In this document: positions 7,752 to 19,825 of the stretch, piece by piece | How positions within the stretch are numbered: position 1 is the first letter of the stretch | How the letters are laid out: every line of letters begins with the position of its first letter | NCBI GenBank assembly: GCA_022360015.1 | Contig: JAKSDQ010000052.1 | Location: 1-64,000, forward strand | Origin: Cytophagales bacterium | GTDB taxonomy: Bacteria; Bacteroidota; Bacteroidia; Cytophagales; Cyclobacteriaceae | Reading direction: 5' to 3' | DNA length: 64,000 nucleotides | Notes under the pieces: model-generated | What the model saw: only the letters and a program-made list of their open reading frames with translations | Told to the model about the DNA's origin: nothing | The model's database searches: none | Program-made: the position numbers and the translations under genes

Positions 7752-8177
7752 ATGAGTGAAAAAACACCAAAAGTCACGGGAATAGGCGGAATTTTCTTCC
7801 GTTCCGGAAATCCCGCAGAAACCAGGGCATGGTATGGCAAAAACCTGGGACTGGCCATAGATGATTACGGTTCTGCCTTTGAGTTTAGAAATGCCAACAG
7901 GCCTGATGAGATCAACTATCTCAGGTGGAGTCCGTTTGATGAAGGAACTGATTATTTCAAGCCCTCTGAAAAGGAGTTTATGATAAACTACAGGGTACAG
8001 CATATCGAAGGTTTAGTAAAGAAGCTCAGGGAAAATGGTGTGACCATCGTGGATGAAATCGAGGAATATGAATATGGTAAATTCGTGCATATTATGGATC
8101 CGGAGGGAAATAAAATTGAACTGTGGGAACCTGTTGACAGCTTTTTTACGCAAATGGGTGGTATAACAACCAAATAA
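7752..8177 (+). CDS. VOC-family (glyoxalase/bleomycin-resistance-like) protein
   Basis: A 141-residue single-domain vicinal oxygen chelate protein, with two beta-alpha-beta-beta-beta units recognisable as GIGGIFFRSGNPAETRAWYG at the start and FVHIMDPEGNKIELWEPVD (112-130) near the end. The latter includes the usual metal-ligand glutamate in IELWEP. Members bind a divalent metal and act as lyases, dioxygenases, epimerases or drug-binding proteins, so no substrate can be given. It is monocistronic. A TATACTTG box at 7725-7732 lies 20 bases ahead of the ATG and may be its -7 element. Confidence 0.85.
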   Translation: MSEKTPKVTGIGGIFFRSGNPAETRAWYGKNLGLAIDDYGSAFEFRNANRPDEINYLRWSPFDEGTDYFKPSEKEFMINYRVQHIEGLVKKLRENGVTIVDEIEEYEYGKFVHIMDPEGNKIELWEPVDSFFTQMGGITTK

Positions 8178-8277
8178 TGTGATTTGATCACCCCTTGCCA
8201 GGAAAACCCCACCGCCAAAAGAATGAATTTTGGTAAAAATTAATAACCACCTTCAGGCCATATGATTAAGTTTAAGA

Positions 8278-8285
8278 TATCTTTG
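8278..8285 (+). promoter_or_regulatory. Bacteroidota -7 box (TATCTTTG)
   Basis: A perfect TAnnTTTG match 26 bases before the start of the TrmO-like gene. I see no good TTG at the -33 distance, so this is a candidate only. Confidence 0.35.
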
Positions 8286-8310
8286 TATAGTATTACCGTA
8301 TAACTAAAAA

Positions 8311-8796
8311 ATGGCTAAGATGGAAAATGAAATTAAACTCGATCCGATAGGGGAAGTTCACGCTGAAAATGGGGTTTTCTCTATTCAGGTAAAAGAAAAA
8401 TACAGAGACGGGCTAACCAATATCCACGGTTTTTCCCATTTGCAAATAGTATGGTGGGGGCATTTGGGTGATAAGCCGGAATACCGTAACCATTTGATCA
8501 ATGAGAAGCCTTACAAGGCAGGCCCTGAAAAAGTAGGCGTATTTGCCACACGTTCTGAGTTCAGGCCAAATCCTGTGTTGATTACAACAATTTTTGTTGA
8601 TGAAATTGACATGGATAATGGTATCATAAAAACGCCCTACATCGATGCTGAGCATGGAACGCCTGTCCTGGACATTAAGCCCTATCACCGGATTGAAAGG
8701 GTTGAAGATTGTCGTGTCCCCCAATGGTGTGAGCACTGGCCCTCGTCTTACGAAAAAGCAGCAGCATTTGATTGGGAAAATGAGTTTAATTTTTGA
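8311..8796 (+). CDS. TrmO-like SAM-dependent methyltransferase (TsaA/YaeB family)
   Basis: A 161-residue protein of the TsaA/UPF0066 family, whose E. coli member TrmO methylates N6 of threonylcarbamoyladenosine at tRNA position 37. The family signature is clear: HLQIVWWGH (43-51), FATRSEFRPNPV (78-89) and GTPVLDIKPY (116-125). It is shorter than E. coli TrmO (235 residues) and lacks its C-terminal domain, which is common in stand-alone family members, so the exact substrate is uncertain. The downstream GH140-like fragment continues in the same frame directly after the TGA stop. Confidence 0.8.
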   Translation: MAKMENEIKLDPIGEVHAENGVFSIQVKEKYRDGLTNIHGFSHLQIVWWGHLGDKPEYRNHLINEKPYKAGPEKVGVFATRSEFRPNPVLITTIFVDEIDMDNGIIKTPYIDAEHGTPVLDIKPYHRIERVEDCRVPQWCEHWPSSYEKAAAFDWENEFNF

Positions 8797-8805
8797 TGGG
8801 CAATA

Positions 8806-9150
8806 CCTTTTGAGCTAGAAAGAAACTCACAGTGGGATTTGGTCATAGGTCTCCTTCCCACATGGAGGGAGCCATGGAACCAAAAGCAAAATCTGACTGA
8901 AAAAAATGCTTTTACATACGGTAACTTTATCGGAAAACGCTACCGGCACCTCGACAAATCAATCATATGGGTGATGGGCGGTGATGCCGCGCCTGACACC
9001 AAAACCAAAGTCAATATGCACCGGAAATTAGCTAGAGGAATTTCATTTGGGATCAATGAAAGGGAAAGGTATGACAACCTTATGATGACCTATCATACCC
9101 ACGGCCCTACCATTACCAATACTTTCAGACAAGTGATAACTGTCTGGTAG
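8806..9150 (+). pseudogene. GH140-like (DUF4038) glycoside hydrolase, internal fragment
   Basis: The frame reads WDLVIGLLPTWREPWNQK, then NAFTYGNFIGKRYRHLDKSI and IWVMGGDAAPDT. These are the conserved barrel segments of DUF4038/apiosidase-type enzymes (typically LLPTWG... and NIIWMLGGD). The N-terminal and most C-terminal parts are missing and no ATG exists; the first possible start is TTG at 8839. It is fused in frame behind the stop of the TrmO-like gene, so a deletion or insertion dropped it there. Its tail overlaps the end of the convergent hypothetical gene. Confidence 0.65.
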
Positions 9151-9589
9151 TTTCTACAAAATCAGGAATTTTAGGGAGAAAAAAGAAAACCGACTCTAAG
9201 TCTTCGTATCCTTCTTTCAGTTCACCCATTGAATCCTTAAAATTTTTTATTTCGTCTTTGGCTATACCTTTTTTCCTGATATAGCTCATAGAGGTATATT
9301 GCCGGATGAGCGATGAATGTAAATCTTTAGCGGCTGAAATCAAATCATTAGTCAACATCAGGCATTCCTCATCCAAATCGTTGAGCCATGTTAATTTTTC
9401 AATACACTCATTTATATGATGAATTCTTTCAGTTTTTTTTATTAATGAGTCCTTGAAATCAAGGATTGTATCCAAAAGAGCATTGATCTTTTCTTCATCA
9501 AGCATTGAACTCTTTTTCTCAAGAAAAGAGAACATCCTTATATCAGAGAATGTGTTTTCTATTTCGGATTTGTGAGATAGACATGCCAT
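9125..9589 (-). CDS. Helical hypothetical protein
   Basis: 154 residues with no signal peptide or membrane segment, predicted from composition to be almost entirely alpha-helical and acidic/lysine-rich (MLDEEKINALLDTILDFKDS; WLNDLDEECLMLTNDLISAA). I do not recognise a family. It follows an XRE regulator on the same strand after a 200-base gap and could be its operon partner. Its last codons overlap the convergent GH140-like fragment, so its C-terminus may have been altered by that rearrangement. Confidence 0.5.
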   Translation of the reverse strand: MACLSHKSEIENTFSDIRMFSFLEKKSSMLDEEKINALLDTILDFKDSLIKKTERIHHINECIEKLTWLNDLDEECLMLTNDLISAAKDLHSSLIRQYTSMSYIRKKGIAKDEIKNFKDSMGELKEGYEDLESVFFFLPKIPDFVETTRQLSLV

Positions 9590-9790
9590 AATCTTTATTT
9601 TAACACATAGTAAATATAATAAACAGCCGTAAAATTAAATAACTTTAATCAGCGATAGTGTGCTAAAAACATTTAAATCTGAATTGAGACATATTGAATA
9701 TAAAGTTAAAAAAAATTGAAACAGGTGAGAAATATGCCATTTTAACACATCATGCCATTCATTTTTAAATTTTAAAACTGTTGGAATCTA

Positions 9791-10048
9791 TTACCATTCC
9801 TTATCATTTTCATAATATGAAAGCGCTAAATCAAGAATGGTCGAAGGATGAACTTTGAACGCTCTCGCTATTCTGATAAGCATAGGAATTTTATGAATCC
9901 TTTTTCCCGCATCGTATCTCTGATAGGTGATTGTAGTAAAATCATGGTTACTGGCAATGACAACTTTTGCCTGTGATAAATTCTTTTTTTCTCTCAATTC
10001 ACGTAAGGCTTTTCCAAAGGCTCGAGCCAATCTTTCATTATCGTCCAT
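9791..10048 (-). CDS. XRE-family helix-turn-helix regulator
   Basis: An 85-residue single-domain repressor-like protein. The HTH spans about residues 8-70 (FGKALRELREKKNLSQAKVV, with the recognition region around ITYQRYDAGKRIHKIPMLIR). The linker between the helices (IASNHDFTT) is longer than usual. An inverted repeat TTATCCAAAA/TTTTGGATAA lies 50-125 bases upstream and may be its operator. It is divergent from a broken small gene starting at 10252. This layout is common in toxin-antitoxin or element-borne modules, but no toxin is recognisable. Confidence 0.7.
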   Translation of the reverse strand: MDDNERLARAFGKALRELREKKNLSQAKVVIASNHDFTTITYQRYDAGKRIHKIPMLIRIARAFKVHPSTILDLALSYYENDKEW

Positions 10049-10097
10049 GCCCTAAAATAATTATGGCCGAACATTTATCCTATTCACAATATGAAAG

Positions 10098-10173
10098 TTA
10101 TCCAAAAATTCATTGACATTTTTGATATTTATTATTTAATTAATATCAATATTATAGTTATTCTTTTGGATAA
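10098..10173. promoter_or_regulatory. Inverted repeat in the divergent promoter region
   Basis: TTATCCAAAA (10098-10107) and TTTTGGATAA (10164-10173) are exact inverted repeats 56 bases apart, in a very AT-rich stretch between the XRE gene and the divergent small gene. Paired distant sites of this kind can support looping by a repressor. Binding by the neighbouring XRE protein is a guess. Confidence 0.35.
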
Positions 10174-10251
10174 TTAAAACAATACATGATTTGATATAGC
10201 ATCAGACTATTATCCGCTCATTATAAATGTATCGATGAAAATCCTGAAACT

Positions 10252-10582
10252 ATGAAAACAAAAATCTTTGAAAACCCTCCTGTTTTGCCTCTTCCACCAA
10301 ACATTGAGTTTCCCGTTTCCCTGATTAAAGAAGAATTTAAAATTCATAAGTGATTGAAATAAAGCAGAGGTCGATGCCAGTGCTGGTTTATTGGACTTTA
10401 GTGAATTGATTTTGAAGGTTATTGGCTTCGATAATAATCTTCCTGATAAGTTTTATGAATGGTATTTCAGACGTCAAAACAGACTGATTGAAAACATTGA
10501 CAAAGCTAATGCTCAGGAGTTTCACTGTCGGGCTTTAATTTTTTACGTTGATCTAATAGACAAGAAACGTGAATGTCAGTGA
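10252..10582 (+). pseudogene. Small conserved-looking gene broken by a frameshift
   Basis: The first part (10252-10353) codes for MKTKIFENPPVLPLPPNIEF, then PVSLIKEEFKIHK and a stop. A second frame (from about 10364 to 10582) continues with KAEVDASAGLLDFSELILKV and a helical tail ending DKKREC. The second piece lacks its own ATG. The pieces together would make a protein of about 105-110 residues of a type I recall vaguely from Cytophagales, so I read this as one gene broken by a small deletion near 10350-10365. The function is unknown. Confidence 0.45.
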
Positions 10583-10748
10583 CATGGAAACCGGATTCAA
10601 CATACGCAGACACCGCAAAGTAGCAATGGTAACAGAAACAGTATTTCAGGTTGTTGTCTTGCTCTGATGTTAGAAGAATTTTTTAGTTTTAATAACCAAA
10701 GACTTCCTTATCTTTATTTTTTAAAATTTTTTAAAAAGACTATTTAAA

Positions 10749-11537
10749 ATGAAAAGAAGAAATTTCCTGGCCGGATTGGGGCCTTTAGCGGCAGCACCGG
10801 TCGCTTCCTTTACGAACATTCATACAACCGCAGAGCATGAAGGACAATACCTGGAATGGATCAAATATGCCTTGCCGCCCGGTACCAACAAAAAGCGAAC
10901 TGAAAACTACTATCAGGAAGCGGCCATTCCAGCTCTGAACAAATTAGGAATTAAAAATATCGGTGTTTTTAATGTGATGCACGGACCTAACGAGCCCTCC
11001 TTGTACGTGCTGATCCCTCACGATAATCTCGATTCCTTAATGACCTATCAGCAAAAACTGTTGGATGACAAAACCTACGGAAAGGCGGCTAAAGATTTTT
11101 TGGAATCATCCATTTCCAATCCTGCTTATACGCGTTTGGAAAAAGGATTGATGAAGGCATTTAAAGGTATGCCCAGGGTAGAGCCGGCCATTAATACGAT
11201 AGGGGAGCAGCGGATTTTTGAATGGCGTATTTACGAAAGCCACAACTACATGAAAGCTCAGAAAAAGATCGATATGTTTAATGAGGCCGGAGAAATACAG
11301 ATTTTCAGAGACACCGGCCTGACCCCGGTTTTCTTCGGGGAAACATTGTTTGGTGACCTCATGCCCAATCTGCAGTATCTGCTGGTATTTAAGGATATGA
11401 ATGAGCGGAATAAAAGCTGGGAGACCTTTATCAAAAGTCCGCAGTGGGCCGCTATCAAAGATCTGGAAGCTTATAAAGATACCGTTTCCAATATCTCTGA
11501 TATCATTTTGAGACCGGCAAAATGTTCCCAGGTATAG
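10749..11537 (+). CDS. NIPSNAP-family protein with Tat signal
   Basis: 262 residues. The N-terminus MKRRNFLAGLGPLAAAPVAS has the paired arginines and hydrophobic stretch of a twin-arginine signal, so the folded protein is probably exported. Two ferredoxin-like NIPSNAP repeats follow: one from about 35 to 135 (WIKYALPPGTNKKRTENYYQ) and one from about 150 to 255 (RIFEWRIYESHNYMKAQKKI; WETFIKSPQW). Family members are often co-located with sugar-catabolism genes in Bacteroidota, and here the next gene is a beta-galactosidase 172 bases downstream. The activity is unknown. Confidence 0.8.
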   Translation: MKRRNFLAGLGPLAAAPVASFTNIHTTAEHEGQYLEWIKYALPPGTNKKRTENYYQEAAIPALNKLGIKNIGVFNVMHGPNEPSLYVLIPHDNLDSLMTYQQKLLDDKTYGKAAKDFLESSISNPAYTRLEKGLMKAFKGMPRVEPAINTIGEQRIFEWRIYESHNYMKAQKKIDMFNEAGEIQIFRDTGLTPVFFGETLFGDLMPNLQYLLVFKDMNERNKSWETFIKSPQWAAIKDLEAYKDTVSNISDIILRPAKCSQV

Positions 11538-11643
11538 CAGTATCGATTGCTTAAAACCCAAGGGTAAATGTCCTGCTTCGGGATGAGGTGAATAACGGTT
11601 ATTTTTATAACCGTTATTTCTACGTTTAATTTTTTTCTTTTAA

Positions 11644-14871
<3,228 letters not shown>

Positions 14872-14878
14872 TAATTAG

Positions 14879-16099
14879 CTATGACACCCGCTCGATGATG
14901 GTAGCATATCCTTGACCGACCCCCACACACATGGTAACCAAAGCGTAGCGCTTGTTTTGCCGATGCAATTCCAGGGCGGCTGTGAGCAGGATTCGTGTAC
15001 CGGATGCACCCAGGGGGTGGCCTATGGCGATAGCACCGCCATTGGGATTGATCCTGGGATCGTCATCAGCCAGTCCCCATGTCCGGATGCAGGCCAGGCA
15101 CTGGGCTGCAAAGGCTTCATTCAGTTCGATGATATCCATCATTTCCATACTTAAACCGGCCTTTTTAAGTGCCTTATTTGAAGCCTCTACCGGGCCAATA
15201 CCCATAATTTTTGGCTCAACACCTACTACGGCCGAACTGACAATTCTGGCGAGAGGCTTCAGTGAATGTGCTTTGACAGCTTCATCGGAGGCTACCAGGA
15301 TGGCGGCGGCGCCATCGTTTAATCCGGAGGCATTGCCGGCCGTAACTGTGCCACCTTCCGATAGTTTTTTAAATGCCGGCTTTAATTGGGCCAGCCCTTC
15401 CATAGTGGTGTTGGGTTTGATAAACTCATCCTTGTCAAAAATGAGTGGATCGGCCTTACGTTGTGGAATTTCCACTGCCACAATTTCTTCAGACAGCCTG
15501 CCCGAATCCTGTGCGGCGGATGCCTTCATCTGTGACCAAAAAGCAAACCGGTCCTGGTCTTCACGGCTGATTTTATGGATTTCAACAAGATTTTCTGCAG
15601 TCTGCCCCATACTGTCCACACCATAAAGTGCTTTCATTCCGGGATTTATAAAACGCCAGCCAAAACTACTGTCATACATTTCCGAATCCCGCCCAAACGG
15701 CTTTGAGGCTTTGGAAATTACCAGCGGCCCCCTGGTCATATGTTCCACACCGCCGCTGATGAAAAGATCCCCATCCCCGGATTTGATAGCGCGGTTCGCA
15801 TGCACCACTGCTGACATGCCTGAGGAACACAATCGATTGACCGTCTCGCCAGGAACCGACCACGGCAGGCCCGCCAGCAACAGGCACATTCTGGCAACAT
15901 TTCGGTTGTCTTCCCCGGCCTGGTTGGCGCAGCCCATGACCACCTCGTCATAGGCTTCCAGGGGAATGCCGCTTTGGTTTTCTACTAACTTTTTGATAAC
16001 CAGGGCTCCAAGATCATCAGCCCTGACAGGTGACAGGCTACCACCAAACCGCCCAACCGGGGTTCTGACACCCTCCACAATGTATGCTTCTTCAGTCAT
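14879..16099 (-). CDS. Acetyl-CoA C-acyltransferase (thiolase)
   Basis: 406 residues of the thiolase II/degradative thiolase family, condensing or cleaving 3-ketoacyl-CoA with CoA. All three active-site blocks are present: nucleophile Cys91 in NRLCSSGMSAV, His361 in GGAIAIGHPLGASG and Cys391 in TMCVGVGQG. The sequence GDGDLFISGGVEHMTRGPLV resembles beta-ketoadipyl-CoA/3-oxoadipyl-CoA thiolases (PcaF/PaaJ), but no aromatic-catabolism or beta-oxidation genes lie nearby, so the chain-length preference stays open. It is monocistronic here. Confidence 0.9.
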   Translation of the reverse strand: MTEEAYIVEGVRTPVGRFGGSLSPVRADDLGALVIKKLVENQSGIPLEAYDEVVMGCANQAGEDNRNVARMCLLLAGLPWSVPGETVNRLCSSGMSAVVHANRAIKSGDGDLFISGGVEHMTRGPLVISKASKPFGRDSEMYDSSFGWRFINPGMKALYGVDSMGQTAENLVEIHKISREDQDRFAFWSQMKASAAQDSGRLSEEIVAVEIPQRKADPLIFDKDEFIKPNTTMEGLAQLKPAFKKLSEGGTVTAGNASGLNDGAAAILVASDEAVKAHSLKPLARIVSSAVVGVEPKIMGIGPVEASNKALKKAGLSMEMMDIIELNEAFAAQCLACIRTWGLADDDPRINPNGGAIAIGHPLGASGTRILLTAALELHRQNKRYALVTMCVGVGQGYATIIERVS

Positions 16100-16293
16100 T
16101 TAATTTTCAGGTTATGTTTTGAATGGCCAAAAATAAGCGATTTGCAGAAATTTCAAGAATTTTGATGATCATCCGGACAAAATTGCGTTAAATGGTAGTG
16201 TAAATGACATTTTGTCTAAATTCTGAATTCTTTTATTGTGAATTTACGTTAAATTATAAAGCGGTACATTATTTGTAACCATGTTGTAAAAAC

Positions 16294-16300
16294 AAGGAGG
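16294..16300 (+). promoter_or_regulatory. Strong Shine-Dalgarno AAGGAGG
   Basis: A perfect anti-16S match five bases before the ATG at 16306. It is unusual because most genes of this window, like Bacteroidota in general, have no such sequence. It fixes the start of the Hsp20-like gene and suggests high or differently controlled translation. Confidence 0.7.
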
Positions 16301-16305
16301 ATAAC

Positions 16306-16698
16306 ATGAGATTTGAACGAGATGGAATAGACCAGATAATGTTGAACATTGATGTAAATAATACCATCAATGGAGGAATGATTCAAACGAAAGTAGACAT
16401 TGAAGAATATAAAAACGAGACTATTATCACTATAAAGGTTCCCAGCATATCGCCAGACCGGCTAAAACTGAGAGTATTCAATAATCTGTTGCTATTGATG
16501 CACCGGATGAACTATGAGGTATCCCTGGGCGGTCAGGTAATACCTTTGACGCAGATTTTAAGAAAAATCCCTGTTCCTAATAAGGCGATCGTTGCTGATA
16601 TCGATGCGGTTCACAGGGATAATGAGTTGATCATTTTTGTTCCTACGGGAAATGAGCGTCAAAAATTGAATCAAAGCAGGGATATTCAGATTAAATAG
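16306..16698 (+). CDS. Hsp20/alpha-crystallin-like small protein
   Basis: 130 residues with the beta-sandwich pattern of small heat-shock proteins: KVDIEEYKNETIITIKVPSI (about 28-47), then DRLKLRVFNNLLLLMHRM, and IPVPNKAIVADIDAVHRDNE followed by LIIFVP (about 91-116). The P-x-V spacing and a final strand with a V-P end match the Hsp20 core. There is no real N-terminal arm and no clear I-x-I tail, so it may be a co-chaperone-type CS/Hsp20-fold protein. It is monocistronic, with an exceptionally good ribosome-binding site. Confidence 0.6.
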   Translation: MRFERDGIDQIMLNIDVNNTINGGMIQTKVDIEEYKNETIITIKVPSISPDRLKLRVFNNLLLLMHRMNYEVSLGGQVIPLTQILRKIPVPNKAIVADIDAVHRDNELIIFVPTGNERQKLNQSRDIQIK

Positions 16699-16793
16699 TG
16701 GTTGATTTAATTTTTGAAATAATCAGTCATTAAGTCCGAAAGCAGGCGGAATTGCCATGTACTTCAACCGATGTTTTTTTTCACCAAAAGAAA

Positions 16794-16838
16794 AAAGCTG
16801 CAAAACATAGTCTTTAAAAACTATATTGTTGCAGCTTT
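16794..16838. terminator. Intrinsic terminator hairpin
   Basis: AAAGCTGCAA...ACATAGT (16794-16811) pairs with ACTATAT...TTGCAGCTTT (16820-16838) around an A/T-rich loop. Read on the minus strand, the stem is followed by CTTTTTTCTTTT, a good U-tract for the TPR gene remnant whose original stop is at 16853. It also separates the convergent Hsp20-like gene. Confidence 0.6.
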
Positions 16839-16852
16839 AACCGGTTTTAGGT

Positions 16853-17421
16853 TTATAGTTTTATTCCGCAATCAGGCAATGCTTCTACTTTATTGTAGGC
16901 AAGTGTACTTTTCAATAAATGCTGGTTATCGTATACATCATAAGAATGCTGAGCAATAAGTGACCCCTGAAGTTCGACATTGGCCCACTGCCAGGCTTTT
17001 TCGAATCTGTTTTCGCGTTTTCGGCCTCCTCTTTTTTATTTTGTTTTTCAAGACTGACCATCAATCCGCTTAATGCCCATCCATTTTCGGGATATTTGAC
17101 CAAATCTTCTTTTAAAACCTTTTCTGCTTCTTCATACCTGCCCATTTCCAAAAACAAAGCACCCAGATGATGTCTTACCGAAAAGAACCAGCCCGGCGGT
17201 TCATTATAGATGAGGTGATCTTCCGTGTGGATAGCAGCTTTCAGATTTTCTACAGCCAATTCATAATTTCCCTTTTGGGCTTCTATTTCCCCAATCAGCA
17301 CATTATTGGCAATTTTTAATACGTCGGTGATCAAGTTCAACCCGAATATGGTCAGGTTTTGGAGGGATTCTTCCGTCATAATCTCCTGGATTTTGACCAG
17401 ATTTTCCTCCGCTTCTGCCAA
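16853..17421 (-). pseudogene. Tetratricopeptide-repeat protein, 3' part with frameshift
   Basis: The minus strand codes for TPR helices (NYELAVENLKAAIHTEDHLI; HHLGALFLEMGRYEEAEKVL; YPENGWALSGLMVSLEKQ) like the C-terminal quarter of large TPR proteins. After EEAEN the frame is lost. Continuing in the next frame gives RFEKAWQWANVELQGSLIAQ and a stop at 16853, which is the expected family ending. The first frame instead runs on to a false stop at 16912. No ATG exists at the front, only TTG at 17421 right behind a stop. The gene is therefore 5'-truncated and frameshifted. Confidence 0.75.
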
Positions 17422-17624
17422 AATTCATGCTTACTGCAATGTTACGACAATCATTTCTTTAGGATGATTTTGGGGGGTATACAATTGGTGAACAAGTTGA
17501 AAAGTTCTGGTTTTCAGATATCCGTATGTCAAAGTCAACCATTTATTGAAGTTGGTTCTTCAGCGAAATGGTTATTTCTCATAGTCATAGCCCCATAACT
17601 ATAACCCAACCAGTTGCTTGTCTG

Positions 17625-18989
17625 TCAGTTTATCTCAGGCGTATTTAGCTCGGCCAGCGAGGCGTTGATGTCATCCGTGGTAATTTCATGTTTGACCAGA
17701 TTGCCCTGGAAATAGGCATCATAAGCTGCCATATCGAAATTTCCATGACCACAAAGGTTAAACAGGATGGTTTTGGAGATGCCTTCTTCCTTACACTTCA
17801 TAGCTTCCTTGACCACGGTGGCAATACCATGATTAGCCTCGGGTGCAGGAATGATGCCTTCGGCCCTGGCAAATTTAACGCCGACCTCGAAGCATGCCAG
17901 TTGATCATGGGATTCGGCTTCAATAAGATGATCTTTCAATAATTGACTTACCACCACACCGGCGCCGTGATAGCGTAATCCGCCGGCGTGGATAGGGGCG
18001 GGCACGAAATTATGACCCAGCGTATACATAGGCAACAGGGGCGTCATGCCTACGGTGTCCCCGAAATCATATCTGAACACTCCTCTTGTCAGTTTTGGAC
18101 AGGAGGCAGGTTCACTGGCTATGCAGCGGATATTTTTCCCTTCATCGAAGTTGAGCCGTAAAAACGGAAAAGTTAATCCCGCAAAATTGGAGCCACCACC
18201 GAAAGGAGCAATGACTATGTCAGGTAAATACCCGGCCTTTTCCATTTGTAACAATGCCTCTTGCCCAACTATGGTCTGGTGCATCAGTACATGGTTCAAC
18301 ACACTTCCCAGGGAATACTTTGTACTGTCATCCATGGCTGCCCTTTCGACAGCTTCAGAAATAGCAATGCCAAGACTTCCCGGAGAGCCGGGATCCTGCG
18401 CCAGTATTTTTCTGCCGGCTTCGGTTTTATCGGTAGGTGAGGCAAATACCTCTGCCCCCCAGGTGTTAATCATTATTTTTCGATAAGGTTTTTGCTCATA
18501 GCTGATTTTTACCATATAAACCTCACAGCCAATGTTAAATAGATGGCAGGCAAAGCTCAATGCACTACCCCACTGACCGGCCCCGGTTTCGGTGGTGATA
18601 CGTTTTACTCCCTCCTGCCTGTTATAATAGGCCTGTGCTACGGCAGTGTTGGGCTTATGCGATCCGGAGGGGCTTACCCCCTCATATTTGTAATAAATCC
18701 TGGCGGGGGTATCCAGCATTTTTTCGAAGTTGTAAGCTCTGTAAAGCGGAGTAGGGCGCCATAGTGAGTAGACATTGCGGACTTCATCGGGTATGTCGAT
18801 CCATTTTTCAGCACTGACTTCCTGTTTAATCAATTCCATGGGAAAAAGTGGTGCCAACGCCTCGGGACCAATGGGTTCTTTAGTGCCAGGATGTAATGGG
18901 GGCAACGGTTTATTGGGCATATCAGCCACAATATTGTACCATTTGTCGGGAATCTCGTTTTCGGAAAGTAAGATTTTTCGCGCCTTCAT
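17625..18989 (-). CDS. trpB: Tryptophan synthase beta-like PLP enzyme (TrpB2 type)
   Basis: 454 residues of the long TrpB2 branch, which condenses indole (or a related nucleophile) with serine using pyridoxal phosphate. The PLP lysine is Lys112 in [10 protein letters not shown]. The catalytic glutamate lies in [10 protein letters not shown] (132-141). A glycine loop GGGSNFAG binds the cofactor phosphate. TrpB2 proteins are longer than the usual TrpB (about 400 residues) and often lack a TrpA partner; here no other trp gene is nearby. It may salvage indole rather than serve the main pathway. Confidence 0.88.
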   Translation of the reverse strand: MKARKILLSENEIPDKWYNIVADMPNKPLPPLHPGTKEPIGPEALAPLFPMELIKQEVSAEKWIDIPDEVRNVYSLWRPTPLYRAYNFEKMLDTPARIYYKYEGVSPSGSHKPNTAVAQAYYNRQEGVKRITTETGAGQWGSALSFACHLFNIGCEVYMVKISYEQKPYRKIMINTWGAEVFASPTDKTEAGRKILAQDPGSPGSLGIAISEAVERAAMDDSTKYSLGSVLNHVLMHQTIVGQEALLQMEKAGYLPDIVIAPFGGGSNFAGLTFPFLRLNFDEGKNIRCIASEPASCPKLTRGVFRYDFGDTVGMTPLLPMYTLGHNFVPAPIHAGGLRYHGAGVVVSQLLKDHLIEAESHDQLACFEVGVKFARAEGIIPAPEANHGIATVVKEAMKCKEEGISKTILFNLCGHGNFDMAAYDAYFQGNLVKHEITTDDINASLAELNTPEIN

Positions 18990-19242
18990 GTTTACAGATG
19001 TTAATTAGTGTTTTATGATGAACAAAATTCTAAGAATTTAAAAAATTTTTATGAAAAAAATTCCCTGTTATCGATCTTATTTGTTCTGACCGGTCATTCA
19101 TCAGGATTGTTACGGTATAGTTTTTTGCCGGTTTTCCATAGATCGATACTCTTGTGGGCTATCGAGGTGTTTTTAAAAAGTGTGTGTTAAAAAATCAATG
19201 GATTAAAGGGTAAATGTAGATTTTTTTGATTAACTAGTAGTA

Positions 19243-19704
19243 ATGGAAGAATATTGGGATATAAAAAGCAGTTTGTATGAACAGTGCCGGGCAACTGTTG
19301 AAGCCAGGATTACTTCCACCGGGAACGCTATGGACACAGCCCGTCAGGCCGCTAACCTGGAGGCTAAGAGTAGTGTGGGGGATAAATATGAAACAGACCG
19401 GGCTATGATGCAATTGGAAATGGAAAAACTGACTTTTCAAATGGAGGAGGCTTTAAAGCTTAGAAAGGTCCTGCATCAGATAAGTATAGAAGAAACAAGC
19501 CGGAAGGTTGATTTGGGCAGTGTGGTTAAAACTTCCATGGGAAATTTTTTTGTTGCGGTGCCTGCCGGTAAGATGGATGTTAATGATACCGTTTACTTTA
19601 CAATTTCTTTGGCCTCACCCATAGGTCAGGCCTTGTATGGGCACAAAGAAAACGAGAAAATTGTTTTCAATGGTAAAGAGGTTACCATCCATCAAATATT
19701 CTAA
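19243..19704 (+). CDS. GreA/GreB C-terminal-domain-like protein
   Basis: 153 residues. A helical N-terminal half (1-95, QMEEALKLRKVLHQISIEET) is followed by a C-terminal domain of the Gre type: VDLGSVVKTSMGNFFVAVPA, then SPIGQALYGHKENEKIVFNG and KEVTIHQIF. Transcription elongation factor GreA has the same SPxGxALxGkkxGD ending. Bacteroidota have many such stand-alone Gre-like proteins, sometimes misnamed 3-oxoacyl-ACP synthase. It may bind the RNA polymerase secondary channel, but that is inferred from the fold only. Confidence 0.65.
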   Translation: MEEYWDIKSSLYEQCRATVEARITSTGNAMDTARQAANLEAKSSVGDKYETDRAMMQLEMEKLTFQMEEALKLRKVLHQISIEETSRKVDLGSVVKTSMGNFFVAVPAGKMDVNDTVYFTISLASPIGQALYGHKENEKIVFNGKEVTIHQIF

Positions 19705-19825
19705 TGGCAGGATAAGATTTTGTCGCTTTCCGGTTTTTTGGCTTCCTGGTCAACTGGCCTCACTATCTTGTTGCTGATCCATACAGTAGCCCTGAAATCT
19801 GTTGTGAGAAGATTTCGGATGGCTA

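Noticed and set aside
14952..15626. 224-codon open frame on the + strand
   Set aside because: It lies entirely opposite the thiolase gene, whose active-site motifs are intact; the translation shows no protein-like pattern.
18046..18486. 146-codon open frame opposite the TrpB2 gene
   Set aside because: A shadow of a well-supported gene with conserved cofactor motifs; no homology visible.
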